Positions 33,563-45,828 of a stretch of 64,000 nt of DNA are shown piece after piece. Numbering within the stretch: the first letter of the stretch is position 1; each line of letters opens with the position of its first letter. The notes under the pieces were generated by a model. The model was not told the origin of the DNA, ran no database searches, and worked only from the letters and a program-made list of their open reading frames with translations. The stretch comes from Adiantum capillus-veneris (taxonomy: Eukaryota; Streptophyta; Polypodiopsida; Polypodiales; Pteridaceae): positions 80,677,412 through 80,741,411 of the forward strand of contig CM043963.1 in the NCBI GenBank assembly GCA_014529385.2, given 5' to 3'. Both the position numbers and the translations under genes were made by a program.

Positions 33563-34311
33563 ATTTTAGTGCCTGTTCATCGAGCACTGTTGAAAGGTGT
33601 CCGTGGAGGCCAGGGAAGGTCTTCTTGGTTGTTGATGGGCTGATTGTCTTCATTTTGTCGTTGTATTTTTTATGAGGTTCAATTTGTTGCAGCATCTTCA
33701 TTGGTCCGAATATATCTGATGTGAGAGATGATGTTGCATTTGTCGATGTAATAGCATAATGATGAGGATGTTGTTTATTTAGAGAAAGTATGTACAAGGG
33801 AAGTAGAATGATGAGGTTTTAACTTAGGGTCTAATACCTGGATGACTAAAGGGAAGAAACCTAGTGGAAAAAAAGTGCCTTTGGGATACGCACATTACTG
33901 GAGTACTTACTAGCATGGGAAATCTTAGTAAAGTACTGAAGAGATTATTTATTGTGAGATATGGAAATAAAAATGCAGTAAATATGAAAGGATAGCATGA
34001 TGGAACATTGGTTTGCTTGTTGTAGTCCACTCAAGGTGCATAGGTGGAAGCAAAAAAGAGTGTCTAATGCATATGTCCAATGATGGGACATCCTATTTAT
34101 GCATACACAAAAATGCATGGGAAACAATATGCTGTGCAAGAATGATTTTGAGGGGTTCTTCAGAAAGATGGTGTAGCTATGAAAGCATATGACATAGCTT
34201 TGCAAGCTGGCACCCCTTTAAGAATGGTTTTTGTTGACGAGGATATGTGCTTTCATATTACTGTGCACTGTGCGTGAGTGTTGGACTCCACGACACTCCA
34301 CCATTTGTAAG

Positions 34312-37300
34312 TTAATAGACTTCGTCTCTTATGCTCATCTCATCTAGCATAAGCAACATGACTTTAGATATGCTCAACTCTTCCAGCTTGAGCGTAAACC
34401 TAATAACTACAACTCTTAGCACAGGGTTTAATATGACTTGAAGATTTGCGACTAATGATTTGATCATTTTATGGCTCAGCAGCCCGACTCTAACTATGCT
34501 AAAGAGTGTTTTTTGCACCTTGGTGACTTAACTTTTTACATTCTTGAGCTTACTACAAACATTTCTTCAGGTAAAAGTTGGCATTGAAGGTTTCTTTTGC
34601 CATACCTGTTTTATCTTCTTTGAATCTGCATTCTCATTGGTTGGGTTGTCCTTCTCTGACTCTGAAAACTCCATTATCCATTTGATTCTCCAATTAGGCC
34701 TGTCGTTGACAGGAGTCTTTGATGTTGTTGTAGGCCTCTCTTCAATGTCGGCATCTGGCTTTTGACTCGGACCATTGGAAGACTTAGGAATCCAAATCTC
34801 TTGATGACCTTTGTATCTCCATTGTTGACTTTGTTGAGATCTAGGTCTTGTTGAGTTCTCGTGATCTTCATGCAGGTCTGATGTAGCTGCAGTTTTCTTA
34901 CGATTGATTGGTAGCCAAATCTTTGTATAGCCTATGTAAAATCCTTGTCGAAGAGGAACATTCCTTGAGATACGTCTTTGTTGTGTATCCTCTTGAGAGT
35001 TGTGGTTGACTTTAGCATCTTTCGATGTTTTTTTCCTCTATACCTGCTTCTTAGGTATCCTAGGATATTGTCGAGGTTGATACCTTGTGGGCCTTCTTTC
35101 TTGGGAGGGTTCTGACTTCACTTCATACGCCCTTACCTGAGGTTTTGGTACCCATATGTGTCTGTTACCTTCATAGTACTCCTGTTCTTTTAAGCTCCAT
35201 TGTGATGCTATTCATCCTATATGTTTGTCTTTCTGTGTTGATTTCTTGTCTTTAATCCAAACCGGATCATTCACTTTGACTAAACTGCTCGGAACAAACA
35301 CTTGCTTGACTTTCCTTTGTTTTCTTGAGTACTTTGGCTGATTTATATCTTTGTTTTTCTGGGTGTCTCCTTATTGGTTTCCGTTGGGTTGGCAATTGAC
35401 TTGAAGTTTTGAAAGCCTGACTTGCTTGAAGTATCTGATCCATGAGGGTTCTTTGATGTAGAGGCATATGTTGTCACACGTTTTATGCTAATCGGTGGAG
35501 GGTCCACTTTAGCTTTACCTTTGTCTGCAAGAATTTTCTTCAATCCTTGTGACTTCTGCAACTCTGAATCTGACATTTTTGGTTCTATTGAAGATCTCTG
35601 TCTTGATTTTTCCATGGTCTCGTCTTGATCTAGCTGTGTCTCTATGGAAGGTGGATTGAGACTTTGTTTTGCAATCTGACTTCCTATTGATTCTTGGTTG
35701 TACGCACCCTTGTTCTTCTTAACTTCTGGCTTTGGTGGCATTCTTTGCTCTCTTTGCTCTGCACTTTCTATTGCCTGGTTTTCTTTAAGCTCTTTTGAAG
35801 TTCTGCTCAATGGAGATGAACCATCTTCAATAACCTTTGCTTTTGCACCAGTCTCCATTTTAATTGTGGTTGAGGACTTTGTGCTGTAGTTCGTGGGTGA
35901 CCAGTCTTGATCTTCATTCTTTGTTGTCTTTGATGACTGCATCTTGCTTGCATTCTGTATCTCTAACATCTTCTGGGCCATTGTCATTCGCATTATGATA
36001 TCGTCTGCCATATCCTTTGCTGTGATCACATGAAATTGAGCTGTGGTGATCTGTGAACCTACTTCAATGGTGGTGGAGATGATTCCCTAGCATTTTTCTT
36101 GTTTGTTTCTTGATATGCTCACAAATTCAAGAGCATCTTCCAGCTGTGGTTGTCCACATCTTTTCCAAGTGCGAAAAGACATGAGGTTCTTGTCTAACTG
36201 AAAATTCAGCTTTACTTCTATTGACACTTTTTCTTCATGTTCACCTATGATGTTGCACTTGATCATTTCACGATTCGTGTCTGAATTGACTTATTTTGCT
36301 ATGGCAACATCCTTTGGTTGAACTTTATCTGAATTTTCTTTGCTTTGACCGCCTGCTTCAATTGATGTTGACTCCATTGGTTGTGATATTGCACCTTTTT
36401 GCAATTGTTGAACATTGTCCTCCTGCATCTGAGTAACCTTTGATCTTAAAAGATCCATTGTACTTTTTGGTAAAATCTGTCTCTTCGGAGGAGATTTTGG
36501 TGGTGACCTTTGTGTATCCTTCTTGACTTTAGCTTTCATTGACTTTGACTTTTTTGACACCTGTTCTGGTAACTTAAGGCTTTGCATCATCTTCAGATAG
36601 TCTTTGACTTCTCTCGTACCATCTATAGGGGTTTGTAAAAGGTCATGACCTAGTTGATATTCGTTACCATGTGCATCTTGATATGCATATGTGAGCCTGG
36701 TCACATGTAATTGTTTGAACACTATTGGATTTGTCAGCTTTTGACTTTGATTTGTGGAGATCATCTGAAGCTTTTGTCCCTGATGATCTTCATAGAAGCA
36801 TTTGTCTGTAGATTCTGAGGGAATCTGGGTCAACTGGAAACTTCCAACAACCATATGATCTTTCAATGTCTTCTGCTTTGAAGAGGTCTGTTGGCTAGAT
36901 GCTCTAGGGCTTCTAACTGCTGCAGCATTTCCTAGCAAAAGAGCTGAGCTTGATGTATTTACTGCTCCCCCCTTCCTAGGGTGATCACTATAGCCTGCTT
37001 CATTGTAAGAGTTCAAAATTGTTTGGCTCTGGTTTAGTCTCACCTTTTGGGACTGTAAAGGCACACTTTGGGTAGCACTGTTGACATTTGACATCTGCAA
37101 ACCTTCTACATAGTTTCCTATGTATCGTTGTGAAACATGACAAATGATTCCCCAAGTTAAGCTGTAGATAGCATTATCTTTGTCCTGATATTGTCTATCC
37201 CATTGGTCTCCTATGATATGCGCTTATATGGTTTCAAGACCCAATGCATCATAGATGCTAGACTCTCATCTATATCTACGACTGTTTTGGTCAAAATATA

Positions 37301-37573
37301 TGTTCGTTTGGTCACAACATCGAGGTTTGATTTTCGATGGAGGAGGGTTTGGTTCTGAACAGATTTTCGAGTTCACTCGGGTAATATCCTTCATCTCTAG
37401 AGAGGATGGGCTATACTAGATTCTTTCCTCTAAAATGAACTATCCTTTCTGATCTATCACTCGACGCACTTCTATGAGCTGGTATGTGGGCCGTTCAAAC
37501 ATACGTTGATCCTTTTTGTATAATTTTCCTTTTTGGTCTACATAGTGTGCATATGAATTATGGGTACCATACA
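34312..37573 (-). pseudogene. Pol-less retroelement ORF, 3' part (repeated-motif protein)
   Basis: This continues the ORF of 44062-43073 on the other side of the copia insertion, and the reading frame matches exactly across the target site. Recognisable repeats are Y-x-D-x-x-G-x-x-Y variants: YAHYVDQKGKLYKK, CFYEDHQGQKLQM, YAYQDAHGNEYQLG. Farther down are W-[IVL]-P-[KI] variants: GYTKIWLPI, YKGHQEIWIPK, NRHIWVPK. The best open frames are 37100-36291 and 36029-35343, rich in Gln, Ser and Lys. Stops and shifts occur between frames. No protease, integrase, RT or RNase H motif is present. The protein family is unknown to me; a Gag-like role is inference. Confidence 0.5.
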
Positions 37574-37578
37574 AAGAT

Positions 37579-37725
37579 TGTTGGAGCTATATATGGCTCA
37601 CTCTACTGAACTTGGTCTCACCTATATATTTGTATCTTGTCCTCAATATGAATCAGTCTTTGGGAGCGTATATGGTGTGTCTCTTGTCTCGTCTCTCTCT
37701 CTCTCTTTCTCTCTACATCTCAACA
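37579..37725 (+). repeat. 5' LTR of the copia element
   Basis: A 147-bp LTR, short for the superfamily, running TGTTGGAGC to ATCTCAACA, with a CT-rich end. Confidence 0.95.
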
Positions 37726-37737
37726 TGGTATCAGAGC
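37726..37737 (+). promoter_or_regulatory. Copia primer-binding site (initiator-Met tRNA)
   Basis: TGGTATCAGAGC lies directly after the LTR and is complementary to the 3' end of plant initiator-Met tRNA. Confidence 0.95.
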
Positions 37738-38492
37738 GGTAACGATCACGCGCCGATTCAATTCATGGTGACAACAGTATGTGTATGTGATTCGCATGTA
37801 AGATTCAAAATTGTTACAAATTTTATTTTTGAGCGTTGATTCTTGTTAACTATGGTTGTTTTGTGTTAAGAAGAATATGATTATTGTTTTATGTGGCGTT
37901 TATTTCTAATCAATCTAATCGTTGATTACATTTTCTTGTTAATAACACCCTGAATTTCATCTCAATTTTTCTTGCTGTTCTGCTCAAAATTTGGAGAAAC
38001 GGGGAAAGCGCAATGGAGCGTAGCACAATGGCACTTTTAATCCAAAACTTGTTTGTCTCCTTGAGCTTCTCGATTTGAGTTCTAGGTTTCTGTCAATCGG
38101 AGTTCGTAGCAGAAAGTTATGTTGTTTTTACTGCAATAGAGCTTGACGCAGCTTTCTTCGTCCTACTTCTTCGTGAAGCGTCCGCGATCGTTTTTCTTAT
38201 TTTGGCGTCAACTTTTTTGAGAAGATTTAGCTTTTTTCTATTCGTATTGTGGCCATCAATCTTGCGTCTCACGCCACTCTCTTTTGAGGACTCGTTTATT
38301 ATTAACGTCTCCTTTACCCTGCCTTTTTTGGGTGACGTCTCTCACATCTTTGGACGTTCCTTGAGCATCCTTCTTGCGTTTATTGTTGACAGAACGCAGT
38401 ACTCATATCTCTCTCATTCTCAATTGCGGACTTCACCATATATGGTGTGCAGATTCTGCGATCTTATCTTATACGTCTTCTCGCAACAAGAT

Positions 38493-41400
38493 ATGGCTAT
38501 GAATATTCTCGTCAACGGCTTTCCTTCTGGCGAGCGTTCTGTTCCTCCTTTCCAAGGTCAAGGATTTCCAGGCTGGAAAGCAAAGATGTTGTTAATTCTT
38601 GAAGGCGATGAACTCTCCGATGTTGTTCTTGGAAATCGTGTTTGTCCGCCTCAGCCTGTTGATATGGATAATGATAACGTGCTTATCACTGAAGGACCTA
38701 TATTTGAAGATTGGAATGTTGCCTATACGGATTGGCAACGACGTGATAAAGCAACTCGTCGGTATATTCTTTTTGCTCTTACTAATTCCATTTTGCTTGA
38801 TATGTAAGAACTGCCTACTTCCCACGACGTATAGAAGTACCTTATTGCAAACTTTCAGAAGAAATCTGTTATAGAAATACTTTATTTGAGAGGGTTGCTT
38901 AACAAGTTACAATATGAAGTTGGTACTGCCATGACGGGACATATTGAATCTTTCAAATCTATTATTAATCAACTTGTTGCTTCCGGTGATCCTGTTCCAC
39001 AAAAGCAACTGATTACACTTCTCCTTGATACGGTGAAGGACTCTTCTTATGATAACATTGTTACTATTATCTCTAATAAAGATGGTCTTGATTTCGACCA
39101 AGATTGCACGTCTTTAATTGAATACTCTCAAAGTCAAGAACGTCGGAATGCTGGTCATGATATAGCTATGATTTCACAAGAGGAGACTGAGTCACAACAG
39201 ATGGAACGTGCTTTTTATGCTCGAAGGCGTCCATTTCAACAAGGAAACCGCAGAGGTGGCCGTCTCGGTAATATTTTGTCTCGTCTCAAATTTCCTAATA
39301 AGCAATGTTCTTACTGCAACAGAAATGGCCATACTGAAGATGATTGTTGGGCACGTCAATATGATGAAGAACACAATATTACCACAAAACTAGGTTTATC
39401 TAGAGACTCTTCTTCTTCTTCTTGTGAATATTGTGGATGATCTGATCATCCCACTCATATGTGCTATAAGCGTCGATTCGACACAGATCGGAATAGAGCA
39501 TATGCTACTGAATATCGAAACAACATTGTACCAGAAACAAGCTGCGTCCTATGTTCAGTTGCTCCAGACAGAATACTTCATGTACGTGATGGATCACTTT
39601 TTATTGTCGATTCTGGTGCTACAGGAAATATGACATATCAGTCCAAGTGGCTCCATAACTATCATCCACTGCCAGTTCAACGTGTTGTTTATCTTGCTGA
39701 TGATACTACTTGTCAAGTAAAGGGTATTGGATACTTATATCTTGGTACCTTATCTTCTTCCACTCGAATTTTGCGAGGAGTATTACATGTACCAGATCTT
39801 CAACGTAATCTTCTTTCAGTTGCTAGACTTGTTGATCTTGGTCTGTTTGTTGGATTTGATCATACCAAATGCCGAATTGAGAAAGATGGACAGACTATAG
39901 CCACTGCTCCTCGAAACGGTAATTTGTTTGAAATCTCTCTCAATGATGCTTTAGCAAATATTGTCACTGCTCCAGGTGATCATGATTGCAAAGTATGGCA
40001 TCACCGTTTTGTTCATGCCGATTTATCAAAACTTTTTGATCTTCAACGTCGTGATCTTGTTCATGGCATGGATCTTAAAGCCCATCTCCATATGGGAATT
40101 TGTGAATTTTGTGCTCTTGGGAAACACAATCGTAAACCCTTTCCTCTTTCAAATACAACTCATTCTCATGACATATTGGATCTTGTTCATACAGATATAT
40201 GTGGACCTCTACCTTCTTCGAGATCACAATATTGCTACTTCATTACTTTCATTGATGATTTCTCAAGGTATACGACTGTATTTCTACTTAGAAAAAAATC
40301 TGAAGCCTTATCTATTTTCAAACAATTCCACAAGGCTGCGGAACTTCAAACTGGTTGTCGCCTTAAGAAGCTTCGTAGTGACAATGGAGGCGAATATGTT
40401 TCTCGAGTGTTTGTGAGTTACTGTGCTGACATTGGAATTCATCATGAACACACTATTCCATATTCGCCTCAACAGAATGGTGTTGCTGAACGAAAGAATC
40501 GCACTATTCTCAATGCTGTAAGATGTATGCTGATTCATTCTGGCTTATCTCATGTTTTCTGGGCTGAAGCTACTTTGACAGCAGCATTTATTTAGAATCA
40601 TCTTCCTAGTACTGCACCCTCTAGTAAGATACCCATTACAGCATGGACAGGTGACATTCCTTCTGTATCTCATTTTCGAACCTTTGGATGTATTGCTTAT
40701 ATTCATGTTCCCAAAGAAACACGAACAAAGCTTGATGCTCCTGGTCTTAAAGTTATTTTTATTGGATATTCTGACACTTCCAAAGGCTACAAATTCTATG
40801 ACCCTTCCTCCAAGAAAGTAATTGTGAATCGTGATGCTACTTTTAACGAACAACTTATGGGAGGCTCATGGTCCATGGATGATTCTGATGATACTAAATC
40901 ATTGCTTCAGGCTTTTCCATTTCTTTCAGAAGATGAAACTCTTCCTATAGAGAAACTTTCCTCTTCACAACCATCCATTCCAAATGTTGCCAATGATGAT
41001 ATTGATATTTTTGTTGATCTGCCTATTGATTTTGAACATGGCTCATGTCATGTTTATGATGACGATATTGCTGATAATGCTTTTTCTACTTCTGAAGATC
41101 CCGTTACTTATGATGAAACTATCTCTTCACCACAAAAGGATCAATGGCAAGAGGCTATGGAAGCAGAGTACGATTCTCTTATCTCTAAAGGTACATGGAT
41201 ACTAACTGAATTACCTCCTGGTCGTACAACTATTAAATATAAGTGGGTGTATAAGACAAAAGTAAAAGAAGATGGATCTTTTGACAAGTTCAAGGCGCGT
41301 TTAGTTGCAAAAGGTTACTCCCAAGTAGCTAGTGTTGATTATCAAGAGACTTTTTCACCAGTTGTTCGCATTACAAGTGTTCGAGTTTTATTGGCATTTG

Positions 41401-42677
41401 CTGTTCAATTTGATTTAGAATCTCATCAAATGGATGTGCGAACTGATTTTCTTAATGGTGACTTGGAAGAGGAAATTTATATGGAACAACCAGAAGGGTT
41501 TGTTATTCCAGGTAAAGAAGACCTTGTTGCTCAGCTCCATAAGGCACTATATGGTCTCAAACAAGCTTCGCGAGCCTCGTATACAAAATTTGAACTTTTT
41601 CTCACCTCTAAAGGATTCATCTCTTGCTCTTCAGACCCCAACTTATACATAAAACGCCAAGGTAGCAGTTTTGTGATTCTTTCTCTTTATGTGGATGATA
41701 CCATCCTTGTTTCCAATGATTTGGGATTTCTTCAGCAAGTGAAAAAGTTATTGTCTTCTGCATTCGATATGGTGGATCTTGGAGAGATTCACTCTTGTCT
41801 TGGCATTCAAATCCAACGGAACCGTACAAAAGGTATTTTATTCCTTCGACAGTCAAAGTTTATTGCAGATACTATTCAAAAATTTGGTATGGAATCCACA
41901 CATTCAGCCAACACACCTTGTCTTGCGAGCTCTACGAAGAATACTTCTGACAATGGCGGTCAACTTGTCACAAATCAACCTTATGCTAACTTGATTGGAT
42001 GTCTTCAGTTTGTTGGCATGAACACTCGTCCTGATATTCTGTTTGCTGCTAATTATCTTGGACAACATCTTGCATGTCCTTCTCTTAAGCATTGGTCTAC
42101 TGCAAAGCGTGTATTGAAATACTTGAAAGGCACTACAGATTTTGGTTTAGTCTATGGACGACAACTCACATCGGATTCTATGCAATCTCTTTCTCTTTTG
42201 GGTTACACAGATGCAGACTGGGCAAGCTGACATTTATCTATGCGATCTACTAGTGGAAATTTCTTTTTTATAAATGGTTGTCTCGTTTCTTGGACCAGCA
42301 AGAAACAACGTTGTGTTGCAGTTTCTACGACTGAGTCAGAATATGTTGCGGCATCACTTGCAGCTCGTGAGTTGATTTGGATTCGACAAATGCTGGTTGA
42401 TATTGGTCACTCTCCTCTTTCTAGCACACCCTTGCGGTGTGACAACCAAAGTGCTATTAGTCTTGCAAAAGACTATGTTCAACATAATAAGTCAAAGCAC
42501 ATTGCTGTCCATTATCATTATGTCAGGTATGAAGTACGCAAAGGAACCATTATGGTTGAACACTGTCCAAGTGACCAGATGATTGCAGACATTTTGACCA
42601 AAGGCCTTAATGAGTCACGTTTCATCCTCTTGCGCTCGGAGCTTGGAGTTGCTTCGGCCTCACTCTTTCTAGATTAG
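38493..42677 (+). pseudogene. Copia Gag-Pol polyprotein with five nonsense codons
   Basis: The frame starts at ATG 38493 and ends at TAG 42675, 1395 codons. Gag is followed by two CCHC zinc knuckles; the second is interrupted by a stop. Then come protease (IVDSGATGNMT, about 39605), the integrase HHCC and core (HTDICGPL, FIDDFSRYTTVF, RSDNGGEYV, HTIPYSPQQNGVAERKNRTI), reverse transcriptase (FKARLVAKGYSQ, SHQMDVRTDFLNGDLEEEIY, LYVDDTILVSND), and RNase H (YTDADWAS, STTESEYVAASLAARELIW, DNQSAISLAKDYV). In-frame stops are at 38805 (TAA), 38832 (TAG), 39438 (TGA), 40593 (TAG) and 42228 (TGA). There are no frameshifts, so decay is by substitution only. RT reads DVRTDF where plant copia usually has DVKTAF. 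Not autonomous as it stands. Confidence 0.95.
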
Positions 42678-42915
42678 CTTCTTTGCTATTGTAATAGCTT
42701 TGTACATATGACATTGTAATCTTTTAGGTACCATGCACTATGCACACTCCACATTTGCACCTTGTGATATCTAAGTCACTTGAATATTTGTACATAGATG
42801 CACAATTCACTTTCACATCATCACCGCTGGTTCATATTTCACATTGTATAGGGGCTTGGGTTTTTCCCTTGAACTCCCCAAGGGTTTTTTCATCCAAAGC
42901 TAGAGACCTTTGTTT

Positions 42916-42924
42916 GAGTGGGGG
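42916..42924 (+). promoter_or_regulatory. Copia polypurine tract
   Basis: GAGTGGGGG lies immediately before the 3' LTR, the usual primer site for plus-strand synthesis. Confidence 0.85.
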
Positions 42925-43067
42925 CGTTGGAGCTATATATGGCTCACTCTACTGAACTTGGTCTCACCTATATATTTGTATCTTGTCCTCAATATGAATT
43001 AGTCTTTGGGAGCGTATATGGTGTGTCTCTTGTCTCCTCTCTCTCTCTTTCTCTCTACATCTCAACA
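42925..43067 (+). repeat. 3' LTR of the copia element
   Basis: A 143-bp copy. The first base is C rather than the T of the 5' LTR, one internal C/T difference is visible, and the CT tract is shorter. Confidence 0.92.
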
Positions 43068-43072
43068 AAGAT

Positions 43073-44062
43073 AACATCATTCTGTTTGATGTGTCCCTTA
43101 GATTCGTGAATGATTGCACACTTGTGTTAGTGGATGCAGAATCATTTGCAAACCTAACAGTCTCTTCAACATTCTGTGATATCTCGACACCTTGACTAAA
43201 TTCGTGCAAGAATTTGTTGTTCAAAGAATCAATTTTTGATTTTCAGGTGCATGTGCATCTTCTAATGGTAATGCAAAATCATCGGATTGCATTAAAAGCA
43301 ACAAGTTAAATGCACTTACATCGAGATTCTCATTTCCAATTTGCTCTGTACCTTGCTTGTTGGCAATTGATGCATCCCTGTTGTCAAGATTTCTTGGACA
43401 ATCTTCAGAAAAATGTCCACAGTTTCTTCCACAATCTGAGCAATATGCCATGATTGGTGGTTTTTCATTTGGTTCTTTCATGTCAAGCTCTTGCTGAGAA
43501 GCTTCTACTTCTATGATTGCCAAGTTGCCGGCATCTTCTTTCAGAACACTAAGCATCAAGTTGTAGAATGCTCCATCTTGACCTTTGTACCGTCTTTGAA
43601 TTGGTTTTCCAATTAGATTGGCTTCTATTGGTTGATCTCTTGGATCCATTTCTGGTCTCAACTATAGATCTGACCACTGTAATCCATGTACAATGTCCCT
43701 GATTGCATATGCACCAAATGTATGCTTTGCTGGCTTGTACAAATTTCTAGATAACCACTTGGGTCAATTTTTTGCACTTCTATCCGCACTTCATCTTTAA
43801 GCTTGCAATACCTGGCTCCAATGAAGTCTGTGAACATATGGGAGTTCTCTGACTCTGGCTTTACTCTGATCAATAAGATCTTGGCTCTCGTGTTGCTTTT
43901 ACTACTCATCAAGTATCTGTGGCCTTCTGAATCTGTGTACAATACTTTGTCTCCATTGTAGCCATATAGCTGCAAAATTTGCTATGTTGCAATTGTACAT
44001 GTGTTGCCATTGCTACTGACTGGCTCTGCTATACTTGAATTCTCGGCTCGATTTGAGTCCAT
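43073..44062 (-). pseudogene. Pol-less retroelement ORF, 5' part with zinc knuckle
   Basis: The minus-strand start is ATG 44062 (MDSNRAENSSIAEPVSSNG), with one in-frame TAG before 43975. Repeated units follow: GDKVLYTDSEGHRYLM, SHMFTDFIGARYCKL, GTLYMDYSGQIYS. A frame change near 43660 leads to QRRYKGQDGAFYNLMLSVLK and a cysteine cluster YCSDCGRNCGHFSEDCP (C-x2-C-x5-H-x4-C, about 43445-43395). That is close to a retroviral-type zinc knuckle and favours a nucleic-acid-binding, Gag-like role. A further frame change leads to the copia insertion at 43072, and the frame resumes at 37573. No enzyme domain is visible. The related fragment at 7437 suggests this is a family. Confidence 0.5.
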
Positions 44063-44489
44063 GTTGGCTCAATCCACAAAAACTGTCAATTAGCAAAAGC
44101 TGGTGTTGATTAGCAGAATTTCTCCTTTTCGTACTAGTCTAATATGCAATTCTATGTGAGTTGTGGCCCTGTTTGTTCAAATGAAAGCTAATTTGCAGCG
44201 TAATTACTCGCACTAGCCAATTTCTAGCATACAGAAATTTGAAAATTTGATTCCCGTTCAACTGCTTCGAGTTGGTCAATTTCTCGCTTCTTTGAGCTTA
44301 TCTGATTCTCTTTGCACGTTGTGCTCGGTTTTCGGTGTTCGCTCGGTGTGCGGTACACTCTCCGGCGTTGCTTTTCCGCTTTTGATTTGCTCGTTTTGGT
44401 GTTGTTTGCCGGTGTGTGATTTTTTTGCTTTTTTGGGTTTTTCTAGCACTTCCTGGCTTTTCTCTCTTTTTCTGGCACTTTCGGTGGGT

Positions 44490-45180
44490 TCCTTTTTATT
44501 TTTCTTAATTATTTGTGAAATTTTGAATTTTCTAATTTTTGGGTATTTTTAATGATTTTTTACGACTTTTTTTGGGAATGTTTTGGTTTTTAGGAAATTT
44601 CTTGTGAATTTTCTAAATTTTTGTGATTTATTTGTGATTTTCTGAAAATTTTATGATTTTTCTATGTGCTTTATATTTTTCTGTGAATTTTCTATTTTTT
44701 TTCGTGAATTTTAGGAATTTTTAATGGATTTTTGGAGGTTTTTTACTTTTTTTTTGTCTGATTTTTTCTTTCAATTTTTTTTTTAATAGATTTTTTAAAG
44801 ATGTTTTTAATTTTATGTGAGTTTTTAATGCTTTTCTTTTTTATAGTGATTTTTTTGAATTTTTAAAGTAATTTAGTATTTTTTGTGATTTCTTTTGATC
44901 AATTTTGATTTTTTATGAGTTTTTTAGTTTTTGTGAATTTTTTCTAATTTTTTGTGAATTTTTGAAATTTTTTGTGATTTTCTAGGTGTTTTTAATTTAT
45001 TTTTAAATTCCTCTTTATTGGATTCTTTTAATGAATTTTTATAACTCTTTTTTATTTTTTAGAAGTTATTTTATTTTTTGGATTTTTTATTCTTGTTTTT
45101 GTTTTTCGAAATTGATTTCTTTGTTTTTTCTTTTTTCTTTTTTAGATAAATTTTCTTTGATTATTTTTTTTTAAAAAATT
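44490..45180 (+). repeat. T-rich low-complexity tract with TTTTGTGAATTTT units
   Basis: Nearly 700 bp is built from variants of TTTTTGTGAATTTTC with frequent TGATTTTT. It contains no plausible gene and lies between the retroelement ORF and the Mutator-like region. Confidence 0.75.
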
Positions 45181-45389
45181 AAAAAAATTACCTGCTACCT
45201 TACCTGTACGCGTTGACGAGGGAATGCAAACGATGTCCTCGCTGGCTGACAGCCGATTCTGAGCCGAGCGCGCACGCGAATCGAAGGGGTTGTCAGTTGT
45301 GTGCCCTCGTCACTATGTGGCACGACTGAATTCCAGAGGGGATCTATGGTGGGAAAGGAAAGCGGGAAGCGAAAAGTAATCCTAGCCGT

Positions 45390-45810
45390 GCGGCGAATTG
45401 GTGAACTAGGGGTTAACTAGGGGTGAACTGGGGTGGAAAAGCAAATTGCACGTCTTTTTAGGAAGATTGATTAATGATTGGAGGTGAACTTCGGGTAAAC
45501 TAGGCCTGAAAAGTAGATTTGCACATAATCCAAGGATAGTTAAAGGGCATTCATTATTACTTTGAGAAGGCACACTTTAAAAATCCAAACCTTCACATAG
45601 GGGGACTCTAATGTGCACGTATAGTGAGGAGAGAGAGCTTTGAAATTAGTGAACTAACAGTAAACTAGGGTGAACTAGATGTAAACTAAGGTTTTTGTAC
45701 TTCACCATAGTGAACTAGGGGTGAACTAAGGGTAAACTAGTGGTGAACTTGGCCTCGCCTGTAAATGTGGGTTCTCAGAGGTGAACTAAGGATGAACTAA
45801 GAGTGAACTA
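45390..45810 (+). repeat. Left array of GGTGAACTAGG-type repeats
   Basis: About fifteen imperfect copies of GGTGAACTA(A/G)GG, some in direct succession, precede the Mutator-like transposase gene. The same unit occurs in inverted orientation after the gene at 49510-50175. A GC-rich stretch at 45190-45330 lies just outside. Confidence 0.8.
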
Positions 45811-45828
45811 AACTCGGCTTCCTACAAT

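Larger units (their letters stand above)
37579..43067 (+). mobile_element. Complete copia retrotransposon inserted in a minus-strand ORF
   Basis: The element has LTRs 37579-37725 and 42925-43067, a PBS directly after the left LTR, a polypurine tract before the right one, and a perfect 5-bp target duplication AAGAT (37574-37578 and 43068-43072). One long reading frame encodes Gag-Pol in the order expected for copia. The LTRs differ by about three substitutions and CT-repeat length, so the insertion is fairly young. The polyprotein frame has five in-frame stops and no frameshift. Confidence 0.97.

Noticed and set aside
42964-43224. Separate small minus-strand gene overlapping the copia LTR
   Set aside because: Its first half is the retroelement ORF and its second half is LTR sequence, so it is a junction artefact.
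44247-44552. Hydrophobic 101-codon plus-strand frame
   Set aside because: Phe/Leu/Ser-rich translation of T-rich DNA antisense to the retroelement leader; no family match.
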